From: JBGAJN01 sp044224905
GTDB taxonomy: Bacteria; Verrucomicrobiota; Verrucomicrobiia; Limisphaerales; JBGAJN01
Direction: 5' to 3'
Length of the DNA: 64,000 nt
Assembly: GCA_044224905.1 (NCBI GenBank)
Contig: JBGAJN010000001.1
Span: 992,001 to 1,056,000, forward strand
The notes beneath the pieces are model-generated. The model was not told the DNA's origin. It made no database searches and worked only from the letters and a program-made list of their open reading frames with translations. Positions 1 to 7,998 of the stretch are shown piece after piece. A program made the position numbers and the translations under genes. How positions within the stretch are numbered: the first letter of the stretch is position 1; each line of letters begins with the position of its first letter.

Positions 1-19
1 TTTGTGAATCGAGTGCAAA

Positions 20-1048
20 CTAAAAGCCCACGATCAATTTGCCAAAAACTTCGCCATGCCTCAGTCGATCAAAAATGTTGAGACCGTCCGCTAGGTTAGT
101 GATCTTATCCACATTTGCCTTTAGCCCCCGAAAACTCGCAAGTTCCAAGATTGCTTCGAGATCGACTCGGTTGCGTCCGTAACTTCCAATCAAACGCTGC
201 TGTTTAACGAAGAAAGGCCAGAGATTCACTTGAACGTCTTTTCCCGACGTTGCACCGCAAGTAACAATTGTTCCGTTCCGAGCGAGGCAATGGAAAAGCT
301 GCTCAAGCACTTTGCCGCCGACATGTTCGACAATCAAATCGACGCCGTGCTTATTGGTGATTCGGCGAATCTCAACGGTCCAGTTCGGTGAGGAAGGATC
401 CACGACAAACTCGGCGCCCTGATGCAGGGCAAATTCTCTTTTAGCTTCGGAGCGCCCCGTGCTGATCACTCGGGCTCCCAAATGCTTGGCGATTTGTATC
501 GCCGCCGAACCAACACCGCTTGCTCCGGCCATTACGAGAACCCAGTCGCCGGGGCGCACATGAGCTCGGTTGGTCAACATATGCATGGCGGTACTTCCGG
601 CTAGTGTCAGTGCTGCGGCCGAATTGAAATCGAGATTGGTGGGAAGACTCACGAGAGATGAAGCGGGAACCGCTACACGCTCGGCAAAGCCGCCATCCAA
701 GTCCACTCCCAGAAGTCGCCCTTTGAGGCATTGGCATTCGTCACCAGTCGCGCAAAACTCGCACTCGCTACAGAAGAGATTCGGCTGAATGGCAACCCGA
801 TCGCCGATCTGCCAACCCGTAACCTTGGCGCCGAGTCGATCTACAACGCCGGCAACTTCGCTCCCGGGAATCCGCGGCAGTTTGACTGGAATTGGTAGCG
901 CACCTTCCTCGAGCCAAAGATCGAGGTGATTGAGCCCACAGGCCTTCACTTTCACGACGACCTCATCGGGAGCTGGAATCGGGTCGGGAACGTCGGTAAT
1001 GATGAATTTCCCAGGGATTCCGTGTGCGATCAATTGCAGTGCCTTCAT
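20..1048 (-). CDS. Zinc-containing alcohol dehydrogenase / quinone oxidoreductase-like (MDR family)
   Basis: This 342-aa protein has the medium-chain dehydrogenase layout: a GroES-like N-terminal half and a Rossmann half with the nucleotide-binding motif AGASGVGSAAIQIAKHLGA near residue 174. The structural zinc lobe is intact, with Cys93, Cys96, Cys99 and Cys107. Of the catalytic zinc site, Cys37 is present (KACGLN), but the usual P-G-H-E reads PGSE near residue 71, so a catalytic zinc ligand is missing. It may therefore act as an NAD(P)H-dependent quinone or enone reductase rather than a classical alcohol dehydrogenase. It stands alone, divergent from the ATPase gene at 1174. The substrate cannot be told. 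Confidence 0.85.
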   Translation of the reverse strand: MKALQLIAHGIPGKFIITDVPDPIPAPDEVVVKVKACGLNHLDLWLEEGALPIPVKLPRIPGSEVAGVVDRLGAKVTGWQIGDRVAIQPNLFCSECEFCATGDECQCLKGRLLGVDLDGGFAERVAVPASSLVSLPTNLDFNSAAALTLAGSTAMHMLTNRAHVRPGDWVLVMAGASGVGSAAIQIAKHLGARVISTGRSEAKREFALHQGAEFVVDPSSPNWTVEIRRITNKHGVDLIVEHVGGKVLEQLFHCLARNGTIVTCGATSGKDVQVNLWPFFVKQQRLIGSYGRNRVDLEAILELASFRGLKANVDKITNLADGLNIFDRLRHGEVFGKLIVGF

Positions 1049-1173
1049 GGAGGGATTGAACGCCGTTGACGAGATCCGTGCAAGGGGCGAGCGGGATAAA
1101 AGGTTTGCTGGCGGATGGCGAATCTGTGTAATTCTTCGGCATCAGATAGAGGCCGTGCCAATGCTCCGAGTTT

Positions 1174-2388
1174 ATGAATGAAACCACTCGTTACCTGCAG
1201 TCCGTATCAGCCGCGAAAGGCGTTGAAATCGGTGTGTTGGTCGATTTTCTCGTTAAAGACGCGATCAAAGCTGGCGCCAGCGACATTCACATCGAGCCGT
1301 GGGAAAGCACGCTCGTCGTCCGAATTCGCCTCAACGGAGTGTTGACCGAGTTGGTCCATCTCCCGCTGGATCTCGCGGAGAAGATTTCCGGGCGCTTAAA
1401 AGTGATGGCGAACCTGGTGAGCTACCAGACGGGCTTGCCGCAGGAGGGGCACGCGCCCGCGAACACTGAACTTGGAGGGGTCGAACTGCGCATCTCCGTT
1501 TTCCCGACGGTGCGAGGCGAGAAAATCGTCATCCGCATCTTCGATCCGCGCAATCGAAGCTTCGATCTGGGCAAGCTCGGTTTCGAGGAAGATGTTCTCA
1601 ACACGTATCTGAAATTATTGACGCGCCCTAGCGGTCTGATGTTGCTCACGGGTCCGACGGGATCGGGTAAGACCACGGCGATTTACGCATCGCTTTATCA
1701 TTTGGTCCAACGGGCTGGGCCGGCGGTAAGCATCAGCACGATTGAAGATCCGGTGGAGTTCAATCTGCCGATGATCAGTCAGGCGCAGATCAAGCCCGCA
1801 CAGAACTTCACGTATCCGATCGCGCTGCGCTCGCTGATGCGCCAGGATCCGCAGGTCATCATGGTGGGCGAAATTCGCGACGCGGAGACGGCGGCAATCG
1901 CGGTGCAGGCCGGGCTCACGGGACACTTGGTAATCAGCACGATTCACAGCGGTATCGCGGCCGGTGTGTTCGCGCGCATGATCAACATGGAGATCGAGCC
2001 GTTTCTCCTCTCCTCCAGTATCATTGGCGTCGTCGGGTTGCGCTTGGTGCGGACGAACTGCCTCTATTGCTCGCAGCCGTATGACCCGGAGCCGTCGCTG
2101 CTCAAGATGATTCCACCAGAGGCTTTGGAGACGGCGAGCTTCCGTCGCGGTGCGGGTTGCAATGAATGCCTCGGAACGGGCTTCGGTGGTCGTCGTGCGC
2201 TGATGGAATTGCTCGTCGTGGACGATGTGATCCGCGAGGCGATTTTGGAAAAACGTCCCACGCGTGCGTTGCAGGAGACGGCGATCCGTCAGGGAATGCA
2301 GACACTCTGGCAGCTCGGTCTCCGACGCGTGCTGGCGGGCGAGATGCCGATGGAAGAAATCCTACGGGTGGTGGCGCTCGACGCTTGA
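1174..2388 (+). CDS. GspE/PilB-family secretion/pilus assembly ATPase, short form
   Basis: The 404-aa protein is a type II secretion / type IV pilus hexameric ATPase. Visible are the AIRAS-like box (residues ~35-45, GASDIHIEP), Walker A GPTGSGKTT at ~160, the Walker B/His-box stretch ending MVGEIRD at ~230, and a zinc-binding tetracysteine (Cys296, Cys299, Cys329, Cys332) typical of GspE and PilB. It lacks the large N1 domain, so at about 400 aa it is shorter than the usual 550-570. No gspF, gspD or pilT lies next to it. A pseudopilin-like gene sits 4.5 kb downstream at 5856, so it may serve that pseudopilin system, but this is inference. Confidence 0.9.
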   Translation: MNETTRYLQSVSAAKGVEIGVLVDFLVKDAIKAGASDIHIEPWESTLVVRIRLNGVLTELVHLPLDLAEKISGRLKVMANLVSYQTGLPQEGHAPANTELGGVELRISVFPTVRGEKIVIRIFDPRNRSFDLGKLGFEEDVLNTYLKLLTRPSGLMLLTGPTGSGKTTAIYASLYHLVQRAGPAVSISTIEDPVEFNLPMISQAQIKPAQNFTYPIALRSLMRQDPQVIMVGEIRDAETAAIAVQAGLTGHLVISTIHSGIAAGVFARMINMEIEPFLLSSSIIGVVGLRLVRTNCLYCSQPYDPEPSLLKMIPPEALETASFRRGAGCNECLGTGFGGRRALMELLVVDDVIREAILEKRPTRALQETAIRQGMQTLWQLGLRRVLAGEMPMEEILRVVALDA

Positions 2389-2400
2389 GATGGATTGATC

Positions 2401-3603
2401 ATGGTTTTCGCTCTTCTTCTTGCCGCGCTCGCTTTGCTGAGTCTCGCCCTAAACCTTTGGCAATGGTTCGTTGCGAGCCGTTTCCCCGTACATCAGCGAG
2501 CCCGCGCGACTGAGTTCGCACCGGCAGTCACGCTGCTGAAGCCGGTGAAGGGTTGCGATGCGGAGACACGTGAGTGTCTGCGAAGTTGGTTTCAGCAGGA
2601 CTACCAAGGGCCGATTCAAATCCTCTTCGGGATTGCCGATGAAAACGACTCGGTTGCGGCGGTCGTGAGAGAGTTGATCGCGCAGTATCCGGCGGTGAAC
2701 GCTGAACTCCTCGTTTGCAAGGAGCAACTGGGCGCAAATGCCAAAGTTTCAAAGCTCGCTCAGATGATGCGCCATGCGCGGTTCGATCACGTGGTGGTGA
2801 GCGATGCAGACGTACGCGTGCCGAAAGATTTTCTCCGCGAAATCCTCGCGCAGTTGCGTGATACTGGCGTGGGTCTGGTGAATTGCTTCTATCGTCTCGC
2901 GAATCCGACCACGACGGCGATGCGCTGGGAGGCGGTGGCGATCAATGCCGATTTCTGGAGCCAAGTGTTGCAGAGCCGTAGCTTGAATCCGCTCGATTTC
3001 GCGCTGGGCGCGGTGATGGCGACGCGGCGTGAACAGCTGGTGGCAATCGGTGGCTTTGAAGCACTGGCGGAATACCTCGCGGATGATTACCAGCTTGGGC
3101 GCCAGATCGCTCGGACCGGCAAGCGCATCGAGCTGTGTCCGGTCGTCGTCGAATGCTGGGATCCGCCGATGGACTGGCGGGCGGTGTGGGCGCATCAACT
3201 CCGATGGGCGCGCACCATCCGCGTCTGCCAACCGGTCGCGTACTTCTTCAGCATCTTGAGCAACGCGACCTTTTGGCCGGTGTTGCTCTGCCTCGTTTTT
3301 CCGAATTGGACCTTGTCGCTGAACGCTCCGCAGCCCGGAAATTCCTCGGGCAGTGTGCTGCACCTTCCCGTGTCACACATGATCCTTTTGGTTTGTTTGG
3401 TGTATCGATTGGGCACCGCTTCATCGCTGCAACGTCGCCTCACGGAAACACCCGTTTCGCTCGTGCAGATCATTATCGTTCCCCTGAAAGACTTGCTGCA
3501 ATTTGCCGTCTGGGCCGTTGCGTTTCTCGGCAATGAAGTCGTCTGGCGCGGTGTTCATTATCGCGTTTTGCCGGGCGGAAAACTGCGTCGAGTGACGAAG
3601 TGA
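2401..3603 (+). CDS. GT21-type glycosyltransferase (ceramide glucosyltransferase / HpnI-like)
   Basis: The 400-aa membrane glycosyltransferase has an N-terminal signal anchor, the GT-A acidic motif SDADVR at residues 134-139, the ADDYQLG motif at ~227-233, the QLRWAR motif at ~266-271 and hydrophobic C-terminal segments. This D...DxD...D...(Q/R)xxRW arrangement is that of ceramide glucosyltransferase and its bacterial relative HpnI, which transfers N-acetylglucosamine to bacteriohopanetetrol. An in-frame TTG lies six bases upstream; the ATG at 2401 was preferred. It begins 12 bp after the ATPase stop and is probably co-transcribed with it. No other hopanoid genes are in the window, so the acceptor lipid is unknown. 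Confidence 0.85.
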   Translation: MVFALLLAALALLSLALNLWQWFVASRFPVHQRARATEFAPAVTLLKPVKGCDAETRECLRSWFQQDYQGPIQILFGIADENDSVAAVVRELIAQYPAVNAELLVCKEQLGANAKVSKLAQMMRHARFDHVVVSDADVRVPKDFLREILAQLRDTGVGLVNCFYRLANPTTTAMRWEAVAINADFWSQVLQSRSLNPLDFALGAVMATRREQLVAIGGFEALAEYLADDYQLGRQIARTGKRIELCPVVVECWDPPMDWRAVWAHQLRWARTIRVCQPVAYFFSILSNATFWPVLLCLVFPNWTLSLNAPQPGNSSGSVLHLPVSHMILLVCLVYRLGTASSLQRRLTETPVSLVQIIIVPLKDLLQFAVWAVAFLGNEVVWRGVHYRVLPGGKLRRVTK

Positions 3604-3694
3604 ATAAGTTTTCGCACAATTCACTTGGCAGCATTTCCGCGCTCGTTTACCAAAGTCGCAGTTCTTTGTTAAACGGTTGAGCGGTGCTCAACCC

Positions 3695-3845
3695 ATCATC
3701 ATCAAACGTCAGGGAACCCCGTGAGAATCGGGGACGGTTACGCCACTGTAATGGGTTACAAACTCCCACGGCCACCGGTCGCAGGACTGGGAAGGCGGGA
3801 GCGAGGTTCGAAGCCCCAAGTCAGGATATCGGTTTGATGGTGCTC
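3695..3845 (+). promoter_or_regulatory. Cobalamin (adenosylcobalamin-class) riboswitch
   Basis: The conserved cobalamin-riboswitch core is readable. It has AGGGAA followed by a GTGAgAATC segment, then CGCCACTGTAA near 3741, a CCACCGG...CTGGGAAGGC module at ~3772-3796, and a B12-box-like AAGTCAGGATATC near 3818-3830. A closing P1 helix forms between 3700-3707 (CATCAAAC) and 3832-3839 (GTTTGATG). It lies in the 437-bp gap between the glycosyltransferase and the PEP-CTERM gene at 4041, on the same strand as that gene. This is a sequence match by eye; a covariance-model search would settle subclass and limits. Confidence 0.88.
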
Positions 3846-3933
3846 GTCCGGTCCGCGCAAGCGGGCCACTTCTCCGTCAAAGAGAAGGATGAGGCCAGGC
3901 CGCCGAACTGTTTTCGTGCGGCATTTGACGATG

Positions 3934-3969
3934 CCTTCATTCTCATTTTGCGGAGCGTGAAGGTTTTTT
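3934..3969 (+). terminator. Possible intrinsic terminator in the riboswitch expression platform
   Basis: CCTTCA at 3934-3939 pairs with TGAAGG at 3958-3963 and is followed at once by six T at 3964-3969. It sits between the cobalamin aptamer and the start of the PEP-CTERM gene, as expected for a transcription-terminating riboswitch. The stem is only 6 bp with an 18-nt loop, so it is weak. Other hairpins lie nearby, for example GGTCCGC-GCAA-GCGGGCC around 3850-3867 and a short GC stem near 4009-4022. An anti-terminator pairing was not established. Confidence 0.4.
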
Positions 3970-4040
3970 GCTTTCTAGCTCCCGCTGGTCTCTCAGTAAA
4001 ACCCTTCCGCGTCTGCGCGGAAAATTGAAAGACCAGAACA

Positions 4041-4859
4041 ATGCTCCGAGTCCGTTTCATGGTGCTGGCAGCGACCTCGCTGCTCAGCTTTTCCGTCACC
4101 TCCACGTCCCACGCCAGCGGTTTCGCTGATGCTGTCGCCAGCTATTCGAGCGGTGTTGGATTCACTCCCGGTTATACGAATGCAGCGTCCGCGTTGGGTG
4201 AACCTTCGCGCGTGACGCCAGGCATGTATGGCGGGCCGGTAGATCCGTTCAATCCTGCGTACCTCGACACGCAACTGGTCTCCGTCGGCGCCGGCGGGAT
4301 TCTCACGGTCCGCTTCGATACGCCGCTTTCCAACAGCGCGTCGCATCCGTTCGGCATCGACTTCAACATTTACGGCAACACCGGATTCATCATTACCAAC
4401 GGCGACTATTCCGGCGGCGGCATTACGGATGGTTCGATGTTCGGCCAAAACACCGGCCCAACGCGCGTATCGGTGAGCGCGGATGGGACGAATTTCTTCG
4501 TGCTGAATCCGACCTACACACTGGCTTCAGACGGCTTGTTCCCGACGGATGGCAGCGGGCAATTTGAAATTCCGGTTGATCCGTCGTTGACCGTTTCGAA
4601 TTTCAACGGCCTCGATCTCACTGGCATTCGCGCGCTCTACGCGGGCTCCGCGGGCGGCACTGGTTTCGACATCGGCTGGGCACAGGACACCAATGGCTTC
4701 AGCGTCGCACTGCCCAGCGTTAGCTTTGTGCGGGTAGAAGTGCTCAGCGGCACGGCGGAGATTGATGGCTTCGCGGCGGTCACCGTGCCCGAGCCGTCGA
4801 CGTTCGTGCTGGTAGCCGCCGGACTCGGCCTGGCTTGGCGCGCTCGTCGCAGCGCCTGA
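4041..4859 (+). CDS. PEP-CTERM surface/exported protein under cobalamin riboswitch
   Basis: The 272-aa protein has a Sec signal peptide (cleavage after about SHASG, residue ~26). Its C-terminal sorting signal starts with VPEPS at residue 249, followed by a hydrophobic helix and a basic WRARR end. This is the PEP-CTERM signal recognised by exosortase-type systems. The mature part is a Gly/Ser/Thr-rich beta protein with an early ALGEPSR motif and a VSADGTNFFVLNP stretch. Its layout recalls discoidin-like cell-surface proteins seen in Bacteroidetes cobalamin loci, but that is a recollection, not a search result. It is the first gene after the riboswitch, so a role in corrinoid capture or a B12-dependent surface process is plausible. 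No exosortase gene is in the window. Confidence 0.85.
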   Translation: MLRVRFMVLAATSLLSFSVTSTSHASGFADAVASYSSGVGFTPGYTNAASALGEPSRVTPGMYGGPVDPFNPAYLDTQLVSVGAGGILTVRFDTPLSNSASHPFGIDFNIYGNTGFIITNGDYSGGGITDGSMFGQNTGPTRVSVSADGTNFFVLNPTYTLASDGLFPTDGSGQFEIPVDPSLTVSNFNGLDLTGIRALYAGSAGGTGFDIGWAQDTNGFSVALPSVSFVRVEVLSGTAEIDGFAAVTVPEPSTFVLVAAGLGLAWRARRSA

Positions 4860-4866
4860 TTCGCAT

Positions 4867-5859
4867 ATGCGTAAGTTCGCAATTTTCGCCAGTGCGTGGT
4901 TCGCCGCTTCGTTCTGCGGAGCGGCGACCTTCACGGAGAATTTTGTGGGTGATCCGACGACGCGCGGCTGGGCGACTTTTGGTGACGCGTCGTTGTTCAA
5001 CTGGAACGGGGCGGACGAACAGCTCGAAGTGACGTGGGATTCATCACGCACGAACAGTTACTTCTACCGGCGTTTGGGAACTATCCTGGCGAAGGATGAT
5101 GACTTCGAGTTGTCCTTCGACATTCGCTTGGACGATGCGGCGATCGGTTCCAATCCGGGCAAGCCCTCCACCTTCGAACTCGCGGTCGGCTTCCTGAACT
5201 TTACCAACGCGACGTCGCCAGGCTTCCGCCGTGGCGTGCCGTCGGCGTGCCCGAACTTGGTGGAGTTCGACTATTTTCCCGCGGAAGATTTCATTTTCCC
5301 AACCATCTGGCCGACGTTCATCGCGACCAACAGCCAGTTCAATTACAACGGCTCCTCCGACTACACGTTGCTCGGGCTCACCGCTGGGAATGGGGATTGG
5401 TATCACGTGACCATGACCTACACCGCGAGCAACCGAACCATGGTCACCGTAATGACGCAGAATGGTGAGCCGTTCGGGCCGATCAACTCGGTGCCGCTCG
5501 CGGCTGGCTTCGGCGATTTCCGCGTCGATACCGTGGCGATTAGCAGCTACAGCGACGCGGGACAAAGCCCGCCGCAGTTCGCGGGATCGATTCTGGCGCA
5601 CGGCGTCGTGGATAATTTGGCAATCACCGTTCCTGGTCCACCGATTTCGAATTCCATCGTGTCGCTATCGAATCAAGTGTGGCGCACGCAGTTCACCGCG
5701 CGGACGAATTGGAGCTACTACCTCGAGCGCAGCACGAATCTGCAAAGCTGGGCGAAAATTTCCTCATCGCTGCCGGGCGCGATGGGCTTGCTCACCTTGA
5801 GCGATAGCAACTCGCCGTCGTCGAAAGCTTTTTACCGCGTGCACGCGGAACGACCATGA
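4867..5859 (+). CDS. Secreted hypothetical protein with C-terminal beta domain
   Basis: The 330-aa protein has a signal peptide (first ~20 residues, ending CGAATF) and a mature region rich in beta-strand-type sequence resembling LamG/concanavalin-like proteins (DDFELSFDIRLDD around residue 78). Its C-terminal segment of about 70 residues contains YLERSTNLQSW and ends in an AFYRV motif. That ending is common on exported Verrucomicrobiota proteins and probably forms a small beta-sandwich. It starts 7 bp after the PEP-CTERM gene and overlaps the next start codon (ATGA), so it belongs to the riboswitch-led transcription unit. No catalytic motif is recognisable. Confidence 0.75.
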   Translation: MRKFAIFASAWFAASFCGAATFTENFVGDPTTRGWATFGDASLFNWNGADEQLEVTWDSSRTNSYFYRRLGTILAKDDDFELSFDIRLDDAAIGSNPGKPSTFELAVGFLNFTNATSPGFRRGVPSACPNLVEFDYFPAEDFIFPTIWPTFIATNSQFNYNGSSDYTLLGLTAGNGDWYHVTMTYTASNRTMVTVMTQNGEPFGPINSVPLAAGFGDFRVDTVAISSYSDAGQSPPQFAGSILAHGVVDNLAITVPGPPISNSIVSLSNQVWRTQFTARTNWSYYLERSTNLQSWAKISSSLPGAMGLLTLSDSNSPSSKAFYRVHAERP

Positions 5860-6590
5860 ATCAACGGCGCGACGCGTTCAGCCTGCTCGAATTGCTCGTC
5901 GTGATTGCGACGATCGCCGTTCTGTCGTCGCTGCTGTTGCCCGCGCTGTCGCGCGCCCGCTCCGTGGCGTATCGCGCGAAGTGCACGAGTAATTTGCATC
6001 AGCTTGGGCTGGCGGCGCAGATGTATTTCGACGATCACGAAGGCTTCGCGTTTCGTTACGCAGAGCAGGCGCTCCCGAACGGTGCGATTTATTGGTTCGG
6101 TTTCATCGAGAACGGCGCCGACGGTTCGCGCAACTTTGATCCCACGCAGGGTGCATTGTATCCGTATCTGGGCGGGCGCGGCGTGGAGATTTGTCCCTCG
6201 CTGAATTACAACGATCCGGATTTCAAACTCAAAGCGAAGGGCGCCTCTTACGGCTACGGCTACAATCGCAATCTCTCCTCTGCGCCGGGCGCGCCGCTGG
6301 TGAATCTGTCGCGCGTGACGAACTCCTCGCAGACTGTCCTTTTTGCGGATGCGGGCCAGGTGAACACGTGGATACCACCGGCGTCGCCGTCGCGTCCTAT
6401 GTGGGAAGAGCACTACTACTTGAGTCAGACCGAGGCCACGACGCATTTCCGGCACCACGGCACCACCGCCAGCGCGCTTTTCATGGACGGGCACGTCGAA
6501 CCGCTGGCGCCAGAGCCTGGGTCGACTGATCTGCGAATTTCGAGTCAAGTGTTTGGCCGTTTTCGCGCGGAGTATTTGATTGTGCCGTAG
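5856..6590 (+). CDS. Pseudopilin-like protein, prepilin N-terminus and H-X9-DG motif
   Basis: The 244-aa protein starts with a short basic leader and the class III prepilin motif AFSLLELLVVIATIAVL, in which Ala replaces the usual Gly before Phe and Glu5 is present. This would be cleaved by a prepilin peptidase. Near the C-terminus the sequence HHGTTASALFMDG fits the H-X9-DG signature of the many pseudopilin-like proteins of Planctomycetes and Verrucomicrobia. The start codon overlaps the previous stop (ATGA), which argues for translational coupling. Function is unknown; proteins of this group are thought to be exported by a type II-like apparatus. The GspE-like ATPase at 1174 is a possible partner. 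Confidence 0.85.
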   Translation: MNQRRDAFSLLELLVVIATIAVLSSLLLPALSRARSVAYRAKCTSNLHQLGLAAQMYFDDHEGFAFRYAEQALPNGAIYWFGFIENGADGSRNFDPTQGALYPYLGGRGVEICPSLNYNDPDFKLKAKGASYGYGYNRNLSSAPGAPLVNLSRVTNSSQTVLFADAGQVNTWIPPASPSRPMWEEHYYLSQTEATTHFRHHGTTASALFMDGHVEPLAPEPGSTDLRISSQVFGRFRAEYLIVP

Positions 6591-6681
6591 TGCTCGTTTG
6601 CGGCGATCGAGTGGCGAGATTTTTCGCGCGCTTCGTCAATTCCCGCTTGAATCAAACGCGTCTGGACCCCATCCAATTCAC

Positions 6682-7983
6682 ATGAACTTCCCGAAGTTTT
6701 GTTTTGTGTTGGTGTTTCTCGGATCTCTGGTCGCTGCGCGAGCGGATTGGTCGGCGTGGCGCGGCGGCGCGGACGGCTCCGGCGTGACCAACGAAAAGAA
6801 TCTCCCGACCGAATGGAGCCCTACGCACAACGTCCGCTGGCGCGTTGAGCTTCCTGAAAGAGGCAATTCCACCCCTGTGATTGCTGGCGATCGCGTGTTC
6901 GTGACGCAGGCAATTGCGAGCAAGGGCGAGCGCAACCTGATGTGCTTTCTTCGCGCGGATGGCCGGTTGCTTTGGCAAAAAGGCACGATCTACGAAACGA
7001 AAGAGAAGACGCACCCGAGCAACCCGTATTGCTCCGCTTCGCCCGTGACGGATGGGCAGCGCGTCATCGTGAGCTTTGGCTCCGCGGGGATCTTTTGCTA
7101 CGACATGGAGGGGCGTGAGCAGTGGCGGCGCGATCTCGGGCGACTCGACCACATTTGGGGAAATGGTCCCTCGCCGGTGTTACACGGCAACCTCTGTTTC
7201 GTTTACCACGGGCCTTCGACTGCGGCGGTGTTGTATGCGCTTGATGCGAAGACCGGCAAGACGGTTTGGCAGTTTGCTGAACCCAAGTGGGACGTCAAAG
7301 GTCGCACGGATGGTTTCCGCGGTCGCGATACCGGTGGTGTCGAAGGTTCTTTCAGCACGCCGATCGTGATTCGTGCGAATGGTCGCGACGAATTGGTGAT
7401 GAGTTTTCCGCAGGAGGTGCGCGCCTTCGATCCCGCGAATGGTCATGAACTCTGGCGATGCGGCGGGCTCAATCCGTTGGTGTACACCTCGCCGCTTTAT
7501 AGTGATGGCGTGCTGGTGGCGATGGGTGGTTACCAAGGCAACTCGCTTACCGTGAAAGTTGGCGGCGCGGGTGATGTCACGGCGACTCACCGGCTCTGGC
7601 ATGAAGTCCGCGGAAAGGGCGGCATCGGCACGGGGGTGATCAAAGACGGTCACATTTTCTATCTCGGTTCGGGCGGCTTGATCGCGTGCGTGGAACTGCG
7701 CTCGGGCAAGGTCGTTTGGGAGGAACGTCCGCAAGTTTCCGGCGCGAAGGGCGACACGTGGGCGTCGATGACGCTCGCCGGCGATCGCATCTATATGCCG
7801 ACGCAGACGGGTGATGTGCTCATCTTTCGAGCGGCCCCGAAGTTCGAACAACTCGGATTGAACAGCGTGAAGGAGCAGTCCAACTCATCGCTGGCGGTTT
7901 CGAATGGAGATATCATTTTCCGCACGCACAAGGCACTGTGGTGCTTCACCACCAAGTCAGCAGGATCTGCGTCTGGAAAATGA
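6682..7983 (+). CDS. PQQ-like beta-propeller (BamB-like) exported protein
   Basis: The 433-aa protein has a Sec signal peptide (FVLVFLGSLVAARA) followed by DWSAWRG, the usual start of Verrucomicrobial/Planctomycetal PQQ-like propellers. It then has repeated blades with A-W/L-x-x-x-TG-K-x-x-W patterns (for example ALDAKTGKTVWQF, DPANGHELWRC, ELRSGKVVWEE). The frame is open for 34 codons upstream, but the ATG at 6682 starts the signal peptide and was chosen. It follows the pseudopilin gene by 91 bp on the same strand, so it may be the last gene of the riboswitch-led run. It is probably a scaffold or ligand-binding protein; the catalytic residues of quinoprotein dehydrogenases were not recognised. 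Confidence 0.82.
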   Translation: MNFPKFCFVLVFLGSLVAARADWSAWRGGADGSGVTNEKNLPTEWSPTHNVRWRVELPERGNSTPVIAGDRVFVTQAIASKGERNLMCFLRADGRLLWQKGTIYETKEKTHPSNPYCSASPVTDGQRVIVSFGSAGIFCYDMEGREQWRRDLGRLDHIWGNGPSPVLHGNLCFVYHGPSTAAVLYALDAKTGKTVWQFAEPKWDVKGRTDGFRGRDTGGVEGSFSTPIVIRANGRDELVMSFPQEVRAFDPANGHELWRCGGLNPLVYTSPLYSDGVLVAMGGYQGNSLTVKVGGAGDVTATHRLWHEVRGKGGIGTGVIKDGHIFYLGSGGLIACVELRSGKVVWEERPQVSGAKGDTWASMTLAGDRIYMPTQTGDVLIFRAAPKFEQLGLNSVKEQSNSSLAVSNGDIIFRTHKALWCFTTKSAGSASGK

Positions 7984-7998
7984 TCGAGCGGTGCGGAG

